Below are positions 1 through 8,317 of a stretch of 64,000 nucleotides of DNA, piece by piece. The translations under genes and the position numbers were made by a program. The stretch is from positions 22,133 through 86,132 of the forward strand of contig NZ_JAHLPM010000016.1 of the NCBI RefSeq assembly GCF_018917865.1. The letters run 5' to 3'. Under the pieces are notes generated by a model. The model did no database searches. It had not been told where the DNA came from and was given only the letters and a program-made list of their open reading frames with translations. Position 1 is the first letter of the stretch, and each line of letters opens with the position of its first letter. This DNA comes from Tissierella simiarum. GTDB lineage: Bacteria > Bacillota > Clostridia > Tissierellales > Tissierellaceae.

Positions 1-108
1 CACTATTATAGAAAAAGTCATTTAGCAGTCCCTATTGTAGTGGGTGGAATTAAAAGACTGACCATTGATTTGTTATTTCAGAAAACAATCTTAATCATTA
101 AAATTTAA
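1..108 (+). CDS. C-terminal tail of an unidentified gene cut by the window edge
   Basis: Frame 1 is open from the first base to a TAA at 106-108, giving about 35 residues (HYYRKSHLAV...). The frame ends 20 bases before the next start codon, so this may be the last part of a gene in the same operon as the transporter that follows. I do not recognise the family. With so few residues the frame could also be open by chance. Confidence 0.35.
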   Translation, partial: HYYRKSHLAVPIVVGGIKRLTIDLLFQKTILIIKI

Positions 109-128
109 AAATAAAAGGAGGTAAATTT

Positions 129-1073
129 ATGCAAATCACACTTTATTTAATTATGGGGATAATTATTGGAATGTTTTTCCCTATCCAAGCATCTATAAGT
201 GCTCGTTTAAGCTCTTATTCAAAAACACCTTTAACAGCTTCGTTCATCGCATTTTCTTTAGGAACGGTAATACTACTCATTATAAATTTAATAGTAGATC
301 CTATCGGAATTACTACTGGAATTGATTTTTCATATCCATTGTATGTTTTTATCGGTGGAGCAATAGCTGGTGTCGGTTTTAATCTAGCTAATATCATTCT
401 TTTTTCAAAACTTGGCGCTTCAGTTACAACGCTAGTAACCGTAACCGGGCAAATGATTGTAGGAATCCTAATCGATCACTTTGGGTGGTTCGGTGTACAA
501 GCTAATCCTGCTAGCATTACTAGAACATTCGGGGTTGTCATTATGATTTTCGCCATTTCATTGGCTCAACCTAGAAAGAAAAAAGACTTAACCATGGCGT
601 CAGAAGAAGAAAAGAAGGATAGTAAAATCACCTGGATAATTTTAGGTGTTCTAGCCGGATTTTTACCACCATTGCAAACCGCTATTAATGGAAAACTTCG
701 TACTGCAACGGGCTCTCTTTTAGGAGCTACTTTCATTTCTTTTTTTGTTGGCACGATTATCTTGCTTATTTTGATATTGATTACTCAACGTCGCTTAGAG
801 TTTCCTTTGTATGACACTCAAAAAAATCGTATTCCTATTTGGACATATATGGGCGGTATATTTGGCATATTTATTCTAACAGGCAACATTGTCTTGTTAC
901 CTGTGCTTGGATCGGTTCTAACTACTATGATTTTCCTATTAGGACAAATGATTATGGCATTAACAATCGATCAATTTGGAATGTTTAATTTACAAAAAAG
1001 AAAAATTGATAGTAGAAGAATCGCTACTTTAGCATTGATGATTGTTGGAATCATATTTGTTAAGTTCTTGTAA
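129..1073 (+). CDS. DMT-superfamily transporter, YdcZ (DUF606) family, duplicated
   Basis: The 314-residue protein is almost wholly hydrophobic, with about ten membrane segments arranged as two similar halves (about 1-150 and 165-314). Each half carries the GxxxFxxANxxLL and 'GQM' type stretches seen in YdcZ/DUF606 proteins (for example TGQMIVGILIDHFG in the first half and GQMIMALTIDQFG in the second). Members sit in the cytoplasmic membrane and are presumed exporters of small molecules, with no established substrate. The start ATG follows AAAGGAGGTAAATTT at good spacing. A strong terminator closes the unit 45 bases downstream. The family assignment is from the sequence pattern. The substrate is unknown. 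Confidence 0.85.
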   Translation: MQITLYLIMGIIIGMFFPIQASISARLSSYSKTPLTASFIAFSLGTVILLIINLIVDPIGITTGIDFSYPLYVFIGGAIAGVGFNLANIILFSKLGASVTTLVTVTGQMIVGILIDHFGWFGVQANPASITRTFGVVIMIFAISLAQPRKKKDLTMASEEEKKDSKITWIILGVLAGFLPPLQTAINGKLRTATGSLLGATFISFFVGTIILLILILITQRRLEFPLYDTQKNRIPIWTYMGGIFGIFILTGNIVLLPVLGSVLTTMIFLLGQMIMALTIDQFGMFNLQKRKIDSRRIATLALMIVGIIFVKFL

Positions 1074-1116
1074 TCTTATATGTCAGACTAAGCATGTATT
1101 TAATATATTCAAAAAA

Positions 1117-1151
1117 ACTACCAAGTTAGCATAACTTGGTAGCTTTTTCTT
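1117..1151 (+). terminator. Rho-independent terminator of the YdcZ gene
   Basis: CTACCAAGTTA pairs with AACTTGGTAG across a short loop and is followed by CTTTTTCTT. Confidence 0.85.
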
Positions 1152-1199
1152 GAAATCTTTATAGTTAAGTTATTTATTTTTATAGTTTTTTATAATAGG

Positions 1200-1265
1200 T
1201 TGTTGAATAACTAAAATTACCAGTAAAAAAGTCGTCCAATTTCTAGTATTATGTTAAGCACCATA
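1200..1265 (+). repeat. IS end remnant, copy A
   Basis: These 66 bases match 2512-2577 with few differences (both begin TTGTTGAATAACTAAAATTA and continue through CCAATTTCTAGTAT to an ATG). The ATG opens a short transposase-like reading frame in both copies, so the repeat is read as the end and start region of one insertion sequence, present twice in the same orientation. Confidence 0.65.
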
Positions 1266-1361
1266 GCAGCAAAGATTATTGGGTTTTCCGATATTCCTGA
1301 TCATTTTACTTTCTGTATTCGAACAAAAGAGATTGAAAAATCTTTGTTTTACCCAATATAG
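1251..1361 (+). pseudogene. Transposase N-terminal remnant
   Basis: ATG opens a 36-codon frame (MLSTIAAKIIGFSDIPDHF...) that stops at TAG 1359-1361. The bases after it to about 1430 contain more broken coding-like sequence. Its first codons match those of copy B at 2563, where the reading frame leads on to a recognisable DDE transposase stretch. This assignment therefore rests on the shared repeat, not on a motif in this fragment. Confidence 0.45.
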
Positions 1362-1480
1362 GATATTTGTTCTCTTATTAAATCCTAAAGCTATATAAGT
1401 ATGTACACAAAATAAGGAAATGGAGAGATTTGGCAAACAAAAATTGATAACTTTTCTGTCCCTTTATATGTTTTCATTGC

Positions 1481-1522
1481 ATTTTAAAAGGTATAGGCAG
1501 TACTGCCTATACCTTTTAAAAT
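1481..1522 (-). terminator. Palindromic terminator after the cell-wall hydrolase
   Basis: A perfect 42-base palindrome with arms of 21 bases (ATTTTAAAAGGTATAGGCAG and its complement), ending in a run of T when read from the minus strand, lies 9 bases beyond the stop codon of the hydrolase gene. Confidence 0.7.
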
Positions 1523-1530
1523 AACAATAG

Positions 1531-2220
1531 TTATGCATAAAAACTATGTCCACCTATTTTCATTACATAGGTCTTATTCTTTACAATCCAAGTTCCTGCT
1601 GCTTTAGCTGGATTGAAGAAATATGTTGAATTTCCTACTGGTCTTGCTCCATTTAGAGCATCCTTAGCTGCTTGCATACTTTCTTGTGATGGGGTATTAT
1701 AGATTGTTCCATCAGCAACTGGACTAAACTGAGGAATACTGCCATAATACTCGAAAATTACACCGTATATAGTATTGGGAAATTCTTTAGAATTAACTCT
1801 GTTAATAATTACATTTCCAACTGCCACTTTTCCATTGTATGATTCTCCACCTGCTTCTGCCTCAATGATTCTAGCTAGCCAAAATAAATCATCTTGACTA
1901 TAGTTTTTAGGTGAGCTTGCCACAGTGTTAGTTTTGTTATATAGTGCTGTTTGAGTTTGTTTATCTGCAATACCATCAATAACTAATTTATTATCCTTCT
2001 GAAAATTAATAACAGATTTTTCAGTGAGCTTACCATAGATACCATCTATGGAACTAGTATAATATCCAAGACTTTGCAATTTTTGCTGAAGCCTAGAAAC
2101 CTCACTTCCTTTACTGCAGAATTCCAATGTTACATGATTTTCATTTGCAAATACTCCTGTTATTGGCACTAATAACAATATTAAAACTATTAAAATTGAT
2201 AATACTCTCTTTCCTTTCAT
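1531..2220 (-). CDS. Spore-cortex-lytic-enzyme-like cell wall hydrolase (SleB/CwlJ family)
   Basis: The 229-residue product has a signal peptide (about 1-25), a peptidoglycan-binding domain of the PG_binding_1 type (about 36-93, with the pattern VSRLQQKLQSLGYY...IDGIYG), and a C-terminal Hydrolase_2 domain (about 112-229) with the ARIIEAEAGGE stretch that carries the catalytic glutamate of SleB and CwlJ. The enzyme is expected to act as a glycosidase on cortex or cell-wall peptidoglycan outside the membrane. ATG at 2218-2220 is preferred over an upstream in-frame GTG at 2232, because GGAAGGAG would touch the GTG. The leader carries a cyclic-di-AMP riboswitch, a common arrangement for wall hydrolases in Firmicutes. 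Whether this copy acts in germination or in vegetative wall turnover cannot be told from the sequence. Confidence 0.88.
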   Translation of the reverse strand: MKGKRVLSILIVLILLLVPITGVFANENHVTLEFCSKGSEVSRLQQKLQSLGYYTSSIDGIYGKLTEKSVINFQKDNKLVIDGIADKQTQTALYNKTNTVASSPKNYSQDDLFWLARIIEAEAGGESYNGKVAVGNVIINRVNSKEFPNTIYGVIFEYYGSIPQFSPVADGTIYNTPSQESMQAAKDALNGARPVGNSTYFFNPAKAAGTWIVKNKTYVMKIGGHSFYA

Positions 2221-2235
2221 TGCTATACACACTCC

Positions 2236-2355
2236 TTCCGTAATAAGGCTTCCGAAGTTAGCTGACGGGTTCGGGATAGAAGGCTCCCTACCACAGATGT
2301 GGATTAACCCCTTAAATGGTTCCTCCGTACCTATAATATTTAGGATTCAGCAGTT
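2236..2355 (-). promoter_or_regulatory. Cyclic-di-AMP riboswitch (ydaO-yuaA class)
   Basis: Read on the minus strand, the leader has the hallmark blocks of the class in the right order: GGTACGGAGGAACC, then GGGGTTAATCC, then GGTAGGGAGCC, then CCCGAACCCGTCAGCTAAC, then a closing GGAAGCC element shortly before the ribosome binding site. It lies between a sigma-A promoter and the wall hydrolase gene. In this class cyclic-di-AMP binding normally turns expression off. The outer boundaries are approximate. Confidence 0.9.
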
Positions 2356-2376
2356 ATAATGGTATGCAATATGGAT

Positions 2377-2405
2377 ATTATATAAGAATGTTTATGTCAT
2401 GTAAA
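2377..2405 (-). promoter_or_regulatory. Sigma-A promoter for the riboswitch leader
   Basis: On the minus strand TTTACA (2400-2405) and TATAAT (2377-2382) are separated by exactly 17 bases. The predicted start lies just ahead of the riboswitch. Confidence 0.75.
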
Positions 2406-2511
2406 CCCGAAAAGCCAAAATACCAGAAATTGTATATGTAAAATATGGTATAGTAGACATGTTTATGTTAATATGGCTGTTAGGTTTAAGCTAATTTTAT
2501 TTGTATTTAGC

Positions 2512-2577
2512 TTGTTGAATAACTAAAATTACCAATAAAAAAATTGCCCAATTTCTAGTATCATGTTAGGTACCATA
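2512..2577 (+). repeat. IS end remnant, copy B
   Basis: Second copy of the 66-base repeat found at 1200-1265, in the same orientation. The wall hydrolase gene and its riboswitch lie between the two copies. Confidence 0.65.
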
Positions 2578-2791
2578 CTAAACAATCTCTAGATTTGATT
2601 CTGAGGCTAAGTTTGGTAAATCTACTGGATTAGGATGGTATAAAGGATATAAAGTTCATGTAATCAGTCCCACGGATTTAGCGCCGTTGGAATTTTACTT
2701 TACTATAGGAAATGTTTACGATAGTAACTGCAAAAAACCGATCAGCGAGAAGAAGGTATATGTTGATATAAATGAGACTTCATGGTTTTAA
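2563..2791 (+). pseudogene. DDE transposase remnant with internal deletion
   Basis: After the repeat and a few N-terminal codons, the frame from 2597 reads DSEAKFGKSTGLGWYKGYKV followed by HVISPTDLAPLEFYFTIGNV and ends at TAA 2789-2791. This is the pattern of the central part of a DDE transposase of the IS4/IS5/IS1182-like group (D-S-x-A...GYKxH...P.....T.GNVYD). The N-terminal part and the C-terminal part of the enzyme are missing, so the gene is dead. The exact IS family was not determined. Confidence 0.65.
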
Positions 2792-2926
2792 AATAAAAAA
2801 TAAGAAAAAATCATAAAAGTAAGACTAACATGACTTTCAGCTTGTTACTATACATGCCAAGGTGAAATGATATATATAATTATCTCATAAAATGATAAGA
2901 ATAAAGATTTTGAAATCCAATTTAGA

Positions 2927-2957
2927 TGCAACCACTAGAAACAAAATCCTACTATAT
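2927..2957 (+). promoter_or_regulatory. Possible ECF-type autoregulatory promoter
   Basis: TGCAACC, the kind of -35 element used by several ECF sigma factors, lies about 17 bases ahead of CTATATA and about 63 bases ahead of the sigma factor start. No good sigma-A -35 box is present here. The call is tentative. Confidence 0.35.
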
Positions 2958-2995
2958 AAATGAAGGCCTTACAAAATAGTAAAGGAGGTAATAAA

Positions 2996-3553
2996 TTGGA
3001 GGATGAAAAGATAGTTTCTTTATATATGGAACGTTCAGAAAATGCTATTATAGAAACTGCAAATAAATATGGGAGTTTTTGTCGCACTATTGCATTCAAC
3101 ATACTTTCAAATTATACAGACGCAGAGGAATGTGAAAATGATACATATCTTGCTGCGTGGAATACTATACCACCAACTCGTCCCACGAAATTATCAACTT
3201 TCTTGGGACGGCTTACTCGTAATATTGCTCTTGATAAATATGACTATTATACGGCGCAAAAGCGTAATAGTAAATTTGATTTGCTATTATCTGAGTTGGA
3301 TGATTGTATTTCTGTACCAGACAATGTTGAAGAGGAGTATGAAGCAGGTCAAGTAGCAAAGGTAATCAGCGAATTTTTGCGTAGTAGAGACTATGAAAGT
3401 CGAAATGTTTTTTTGCGACGTTATTGGTATGCTGATTCCATATCTGATATTTCGGAGCGTTTCGGGATGAGCGAAAGCAAAGTAAAGTCCATGCTGTTTA
3501 GAACGAGGAAAAAATTAAAACAGTATCTTAAAAGAGAAGGGATGATTATATGA
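2996..3553 (+). CDS. ECF-type RNA polymerase sigma factor
   Basis: The product (185 residues from TTG) has region 2 with DAEECENDTYLAAWN and TRNIALDKYD, and a C-terminal helix-turn-helix (SISDISERFGMSESKVKSML...TRKKLKQYLKREG) typical of region 4. It would direct RNA polymerase to a small regulon. TTG at 2996 is preferred over the upstream ATG at 2960 because AAAGGAGG lies 7 bases before the TTG, while the ATG has no ribosome binding site and would place that site inside the gene. The stop overlaps the next start (ATGA), which marks translational coupling with the putative anti-sigma factor. Confidence 0.85.
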   Translation: MEDEKIVSLYMERSENAIIETANKYGSFCRTIAFNILSNYTDAEECENDTYLAAWNTIPPTRPTKLSTFLGRLTRNIALDKYDYYTAQKRNSKFDLLLSELDDCISVPDNVEEEYEAGQVAKVISEFLRSRDYESRNVFLRRYWYADSISDISERFGMSESKVKSMLFRTRKKLKQYLKREGMII

Positions 3554-4509
3554 ATAAAAGGAAGTTATACAAAGAAATCGGTATGATTGATGATGATTTG
3601 ATCGAAGAAGCTGCATCTTCAAAAGCAAGAATCATGAGAAATCATTCTTTTGTGAAATGGATATCTGTTGCTGCTATATTCTGTATATTTACATCTTTTG
3701 TTTCAACAGTATTTGCGGTGGCATATCTTCAAAAAAACAATTTAGATGCTTATATCAGATATTTATCGCCTGATAATATAAATTTATTATCTAATATATC
3801 TGATTCAGAGATAAAATATGATGCGGATAAATTCTTTGAAGCACTGAAAACTGATGATATATACTATCAATATATTGCTATTAATAGGCTTGTTGAATGT
3901 TTTAACGATAATCAATTAAGAGAAAAGGCTATAAAACGCATAAAGCCATTTATCAAAAGTGAAGAAAAAAAGGTAGCAGATGCAGCTTCTTTTGCTGTTG
4001 ACATTCTTTCCGAAAAATATGAAAGTGATAAGCTTTATAAGTTGGCTGATGGGAGTGTGGTTTTTACACTATTTAATAATTATTCAGACTATGGAAGTTA
4101 TAATGAAATCTGGAGAATCAAAGAAGGAAATTTGGAAAAATATTTTTCTTTCTCAAACCCATCTATGTATATTAAAGAGATTCTTCTTTCTCCTGATAGA
4201 AAATTAATGGCCGTGAATACTTGCTCCAATAAAAGTGAATATATATTTATTATTGATACGGTAAATGGTATGGTAAGTCCAGAGTTAATTGGAAGTGCAA
4301 GAACAATATTTGGAGCAAAGAAAGGATATGAGGTGCTCATAAGAATTGACAACGAAAATTATTCTTCAATTTCCAATGTTGTTTGGAATAACAATCAAGA
4401 GATTAATTTTGACGCTCATTTATCCTATGATAATACTGAAATTATAGAGGATGTATCTGTTAAGTATTTTTTTGATAGGAGATTGTTTGAAATAGAACCT
4501 AATAAATAG
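3550..4509 (+). CDS. Putative membrane-bound anti-sigma factor
   Basis: The N-terminal 30 residues (MNKRKLYKEIGMIDDDLIEE) are of the type found in proteins co-encoded with clostridial ECF factors. A single membrane segment follows (about 36-58, WISVAAIFCIFTSFVSTVFA), then an extracytoplasmic domain of about 260 residues that I do not recognise. Start and sigma-factor stop overlap by four bases. The arrangement suggests that the short N-terminal part binds the sigma factor and the outer domain senses a signal. This role is inferred from position and topology. Confidence 0.65.
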   Translation: MNKRKLYKEIGMIDDDLIEEAASSKARIMRNHSFVKWISVAAIFCIFTSFVSTVFAVAYLQKNNLDAYIRYLSPDNINLLSNISDSEIKYDADKFFEALKTDDIYYQYIAINRLVECFNDNQLREKAIKRIKPFIKSEEKKVADAASFAVDILSEKYESDKLYKLADGSVVFTLFNNYSDYGSYNEIWRIKEGNLEKYFSFSNPSMYIKEILLSPDRKLMAVNTCSNKSEYIFIIDTVNGMVSPELIGSARTIFGAKKGYEVLIRIDNENYSSISNVVWNNNQEINFDAHLSYDNTEIIEDVSVKYFFDRRLFEIEPNK

Positions 4510-4750
4510 AAAGTACAAGGAGGGATAAGAGAGTTCATTTTTACGCAAATCCCCTTATTTCTGTGTATTAGTATTATCACCTTGCCCCAACCTACGTGGA
4601 ATGTTGCGTGCTACTATGTTAGGAAAATAAATAAAAATATTTTATTAATTGCTTATATTAAGTAATTTTCATTAAATGCTCTGTGAACTTATTGTTGGAT
4701 GTGTTGATACCAATTTAATCCTAAATTTTAGAAAAATAGGAACATAAATA

Positions 4751-4779
4751 TTGACTTTTTGAGTATAATAAAATATCAT
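4751..4779 (+). promoter_or_regulatory. Promoter of the T-box leader
   Basis: TTGACT (4751-4756) and TATCAT (4774-4779) with a 17-base spacer, about ten bases ahead of the T-box RNA. Confidence 0.55.
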
Positions 4780-4789
4780 AATATAAACG

Positions 4790-5089
4790 AACACGAACAA
4801 AATGGCGTTGATGAGGAGGAGTACGTACTCACCTGAAGCAGAGAGAGAAGATGGTTGGTGAAAATCTTCGTGAAGGAAGTATGGAAGTAGCCTTTGAGCT
4901 GTGAACTGAAAAGATATAATCTTAGTAGGATTCAACGGAAATTTCCACCGTTAAAAGGAAAGCAGTATCGGATAATGTATTTTATCCCGTACTGTCAGAG
5001 TGCAGATAGTCATATCTGAATTTAGGTGGTACCGCGGACGCATACATTCCGCCCTAAGCAAATATAAGAAAGCTTAAGGCGGATTTTTG
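4790..5089 (+). promoter_or_regulatory. T-box riboswitch leader of valS
   Basis: The T-box sequence AGGTGGTACCGCGG is at 5024-5037. It is preceded by a long structured stem I with the AGAGAG region near 4841 and a probable valine specifier GTA at 4887-4889 in the context GAAGTAGCC. A terminator with CCGCCCTAAGC pairing GCTTAAGGCGG and a T run occupies 5049-5089. Uncharged tRNA-Val is expected to favour the antiterminator and so expression of the synthetase. The specifier assignment is by eye. Confidence 0.88.
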
Positions 5090-5122
5090 TTTTGTGTTCG
5101 TAAAATTTAAGGAGGTATTACC

Positions 5123-7489
5123 ATGCAGAAAAATTATGACTTTAAGCAAGTAGAAAAAGAAATGCAAAACTTTTGGAAAGAAAATTCTATCTACAACTTT
5201 GACCTAGAAAGTCAAAAAGAAATCTATTCTATTGATACGCCACCACCTACCATTAGCGGTAGTCTACACATTGGACACATATTTTCCTATACACAGGCAG
5301 AAATGATAGCACGTTTCAAACGCATGCAAGGCTATAATGTTTTTTATCCTTTTGGTTTTGACGATAACGGATTACCAACAGAAAGGCTTGTTGAAAAAGA
5401 TGAGGATATTATTGCAAAAGACCTTCCTAGAAGCGAATTTATTAAAAAGTGTATTATAACCTCTGCAAAATACGAAAAAGAGTTTAAAGATTTATGGCAG
5501 TCTTTAGGCTTCTCAGTTGACTGGTCACTTCAATATGAAACCATTAACTCTATGGTTCAACGAATATCGCAAAAATCCTTTATCAAACTTTTAAAAGATG
5601 GAAAGGCTTATATGAAAGAGTCACCAGTTTTATGGTGTACTGAATGTCAAACTTCAATAGCCCAAGCAGAATTAGAATCTATTGAAAAAGATACTACCTT
5701 TAATTACGTTAAATTTAAGGTAGATGAAGAAATATTATTAGTTGCTACAACAAGACCTGAGTTACTATATGGTTGCGTTTGTCTATTTGTAAATCCAGAG
5801 GATGATAGATATAAAAAATATATTGGTAAAAATGCCACTGTTCCTTTATATGATTATGAAATTCCTATATTAGCAGATGATAAAGTTGATATTGCTAAAG
5901 GAACAGGTGTAGTTATGTGTGCAACCTTTGGTGACAGCACCGATGTAGAGTGGTATGAAACTCATAAACTGCCTTATCGGAAAGTTATTCTACCTGATGG
6001 TAAAATGGATGAAAGTGTTTCCTTAATCGGAGGATTAAAGGTCTTAGTAGCTCGAAGACAGATTATCAGCCTACTTTCAGAAAATGGATTTCTTTTAGAG
6101 TCAAAAAGTATCACACATACTGTTGCTGTACACGAACGTTGTGGGAAGGAAATTGAGATTTTACCGTCAAAACAGTGGTATATTGATATTCTTAATAATA
6201 AAGAGCTATTTTTAAAAGCTGCTGATGAAATCAATTGGTATCCCGAATATATGAAAAACAGATACGTATTATGGGTTGAAAATCTTAAGTGGGACTGGTG
6301 TATATCTCGCCAGCGTTACTTTGGTGTTCTTTTCCCAATATGGTATTGCAAAAATTGTGGTAAGGTTATAATTGCAGATGAGGAGATGCTACCTATAAAT
6401 CCTCTTGAAACAAAACCTAATAAGCCGTGTTCTTGTGGATGTGAAGAGTTTGTGCCTGAGAGTTCCGTTTTTGACACATGGGCTACTTCATCAGTAACTC
6501 CTCAAATAAATGCAAAATGGGGCGAGAAAAATGACATTTCAAATAGAATTTTACCAATGAGTTTGAGGACACAGGCTCATGAAATTATACGTACATGGGC
6601 ATTTTATACTATAGTTAAAAGCCTTTACCATACAGGGCAAGTTCCTTGGAAGGATATAATGGTTTGTGGCTTTGTTCTTGCCAAAAAAGGAGAGAAAATT
6701 AGCAAATCAAAGGGCAACTCTGAGTTATCACCAAAATTGCTTATTGAAAACTACTCTGCTGATGTTATAAGATATTGGGCAGCTAATTCTAAGCTTGGAA
6801 CAGATACATTTTTTTCAATTGATGAATTAGGTATAGCCAAAAGATTTATCACAAAGCTATGGAATGCATCTAAATTTTCAATATCCCATTTACAGGACAT
6901 TAACCTCAATGCTAATGTGAATCTAATGCCTGTAGACAGATGGATAATCGAGAGATGTAAACAAACTACTAATAATGCAAGAAAACTCCTTGACCAGTAT
7001 GAAATAGGAGCAGCCCGACATGAAATTGATGATTTTTTCTGGAAAGATTTATGTGACTATTATCTTGAAATTGTTAAAGCGCGTTTATATCAACCTGAAA
7101 TACATGGCTATAAAGAGCGACAATCAGCACAATATGCCCTATATTATTGCATGCTTAATATATTAAAGTTATACGCTATTTACGTTCCACATATTACCGA
7201 ATATATTTATCAAGAATTTTTTAGACAGAATGAAAATAGTATTTCTTTACACAAGTTGTATTGGGAAACTGAAGAACCCATTGATGATGAAATTATCCTT
7301 TTTGGGGAGAAGCTAAAGGACATTATTGCTGAAACAAGAAGATATAAGTCTGAAAATGCTCTATCAATGAAAACAGAAATAGAAGAGGTTGTAATTACTA
7401 CAGATGATAAATTTATTGAATTATTTAAACAAACTATAAGTGATATAAAAGCTTGTTGTCGAGCAAAGAAAATAAAAATAATCCAATAG
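5123..7489 (+). CDS. valS: Valine--tRNA ligase, short form without C-terminal arm
   Basis: A class I aminoacyl-tRNA synthetase of 788 residues. HIGH is at 49-52 (GSLHIGH) and the KMSKS loop is KISKS at 525-529. The editing domain follows the zinc-binding CTEC region (about 170), and a further Cys-rich insert (CKNCG...CSCGC) lies before FDTWATSS. The anticodon-binding region ends the protein. Bacterial ValRS is usually near 880 residues with a C-terminal coiled coil. That part is absent here, and the overall look is that of the shorter, archaeal-like ValRS. It attaches valine to tRNA-Val in the cytoplasm. The start follows GGAGG at normal spacing. It is controlled by the T-box leader directly upstream. 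A second, standard valS may exist elsewhere in the genome, but this window cannot show that. Confidence 0.92.
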   Translation: MQKNYDFKQVEKEMQNFWKENSIYNFDLESQKEIYSIDTPPPTISGSLHIGHIFSYTQAEMIARFKRMQGYNVFYPFGFDDNGLPTERLVEKDEDIIAKDLPRSEFIKKCIITSAKYEKEFKDLWQSLGFSVDWSLQYETINSMVQRISQKSFIKLLKDGKAYMKESPVLWCTECQTSIAQAELESIEKDTTFNYVKFKVDEEILLVATTRPELLYGCVCLFVNPEDDRYKKYIGKNATVPLYDYEIPILADDKVDIAKGTGVVMCATFGDSTDVEWYETHKLPYRKVILPDGKMDESVSLIGGLKVLVARRQIISLLSENGFLLESKSITHTVAVHERCGKEIEILPSKQWYIDILNNKELFLKAADEINWYPEYMKNRYVLWVENLKWDWCISRQRYFGVLFPIWYCKNCGKVIIADEEMLPINPLETKPNKPCSCGCEEFVPESSVFDTWATSSVTPQINAKWGEKNDISNRILPMSLRTQAHEIIRTWAFYTIVKSLYHTGQVPWKDIMVCGFVLAKKGEKISKSKGNSELSPKLLIENYSADVIRYWAANSKLGTDTFFSIDELGIAKRFITKLWNASKFSISHLQDINLNANVNLMPVDRWIIERCKQTTNNARKLLDQYEIGAARHEIDDFFWKDLCDYYLEIVKARLYQPEIHGYKERQSAQYALYYCMLNILKLYAIYVPHITEYIYQEFFRQNENSISLHKLYWETEEPIDDEIILFGEKLKDIIAETRRYKSENALSMKTEIEEVVITTDDKFIELFKQTISDIKACCRAKKIKIIQ

Positions 7490-7561
7490 AGACTTAGTTT
7501 TATAGAATTACCTTAAATTATATTAAATTTTGCCTTAAAGAGATAAAAGGTTGACATAAAA

Positions 7562-7614
7562 AATTCTCTTTTCTGGTTTAAGTCTTATTTTGATTCTTGC
7601 CAGAGAAGAGAATT
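7562..7614 (+). terminator. Long stem-loop downstream of valS
   Basis: AATTCTCTTTTCTGG pairs almost fully with CCAGAGAAGAGAATT over a loop of about 23 bases. There is no T run on the plus strand, so it may be a weak terminator or a processing hairpin. Confidence 0.4.
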
Positions 7615-7666
7615 CTATCTCCAAAAGCATAGATTATTTTATACTACAGAATAAAGTTATGGCTAT

Positions 7667-7960
7667 TGGACCTATGTCAATATAGTAGACACATTTTTTC
7701 AAACAAAGTTTTATGCTGACCTCCTAGCATTTTCTCCACATTTCTGAGTAATGTAACCAATAGAGCTATGTATTCTTTCTCTGTTATACCAAGACTCTAC
7801 ATATTCAAATATTGATAACCTTGCTGTATCAAAATCAAAGTACTAAACTAAGATTAACTTCTCCTTTCTTTAAAACTGAATGAAATGATTTTCTATACAT
7901 GCATTATCATAAGGATTACCTTCACCACTTCTTATATATTCAGCAGTAATTAAAGGTTTT
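7667..7960 (-). mobile_element. IS3-family remnant (right end and orfB C-terminus)
   Basis: On the minus strand the broken frames read SGEGNPYDNACIENHF, then after a frameshift RLSIFEYVESWYNRERIHSS and IGYITQKCGENARRSA with its stop at 7711-7713. This is the end of the integrase-type transposase OrfB of IS3 elements. The stop is followed by TGTCTACTATATTGACATAG and GTCCA (7667-7692 on the plus strand), the form of an IS3 terminal inverted repeat. The rest of the element is gone. Confidence 0.75.
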
Positions 7961-7965
7961 AAATC

Positions 7966-8317
7966 AAAATCAAAATATAGCGTCAGTATTTTGAAAATAG
8001 AATGCCTATTCTATTTAAATTTTTTCTATAAAAAAGGTGAAATCAATGAATCAGGATGACCGAGTTTAGAAATCTCGTTATGAGGACGAACTGTCAGCAA
8101 CGGCAAATTTCGACGAGTAGGATCATTTTTATGAATGGCAGAACATTCTACTCATTATTTACTAAGTTCTACGGATGGGAAAATATTGATTTATACTCAG
8201 GAAGGCTCAATAATAACTTATACTCGTTCCATTGCATGGCAGGTTCTCAAACATAGACTTGCCCTGATTTTTATGGCTTCAACACGATTACAATATTGAA
8301 ATTTGCCAACTCAGCCT
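7966..8317. other. Intergenic stretch with decayed coding sequence
   Basis: AAAAAAGGTGAAATCA precedes an ATG at 8047 whose frame (MNQDDRV, stop, KSRYEDELSATANFDE, stop, DHFYEWQN) is broken by stops. It reads like a dead gene but resembles no family I know. Nothing else was seen. Confidence 0.3.

Noticed and set aside
8056..8256. 66-residue plus-strand frame
   Set aside because: No ribosome binding site, no family resemblance, and an adjacent frame shows a decayed gene; treated as chance.
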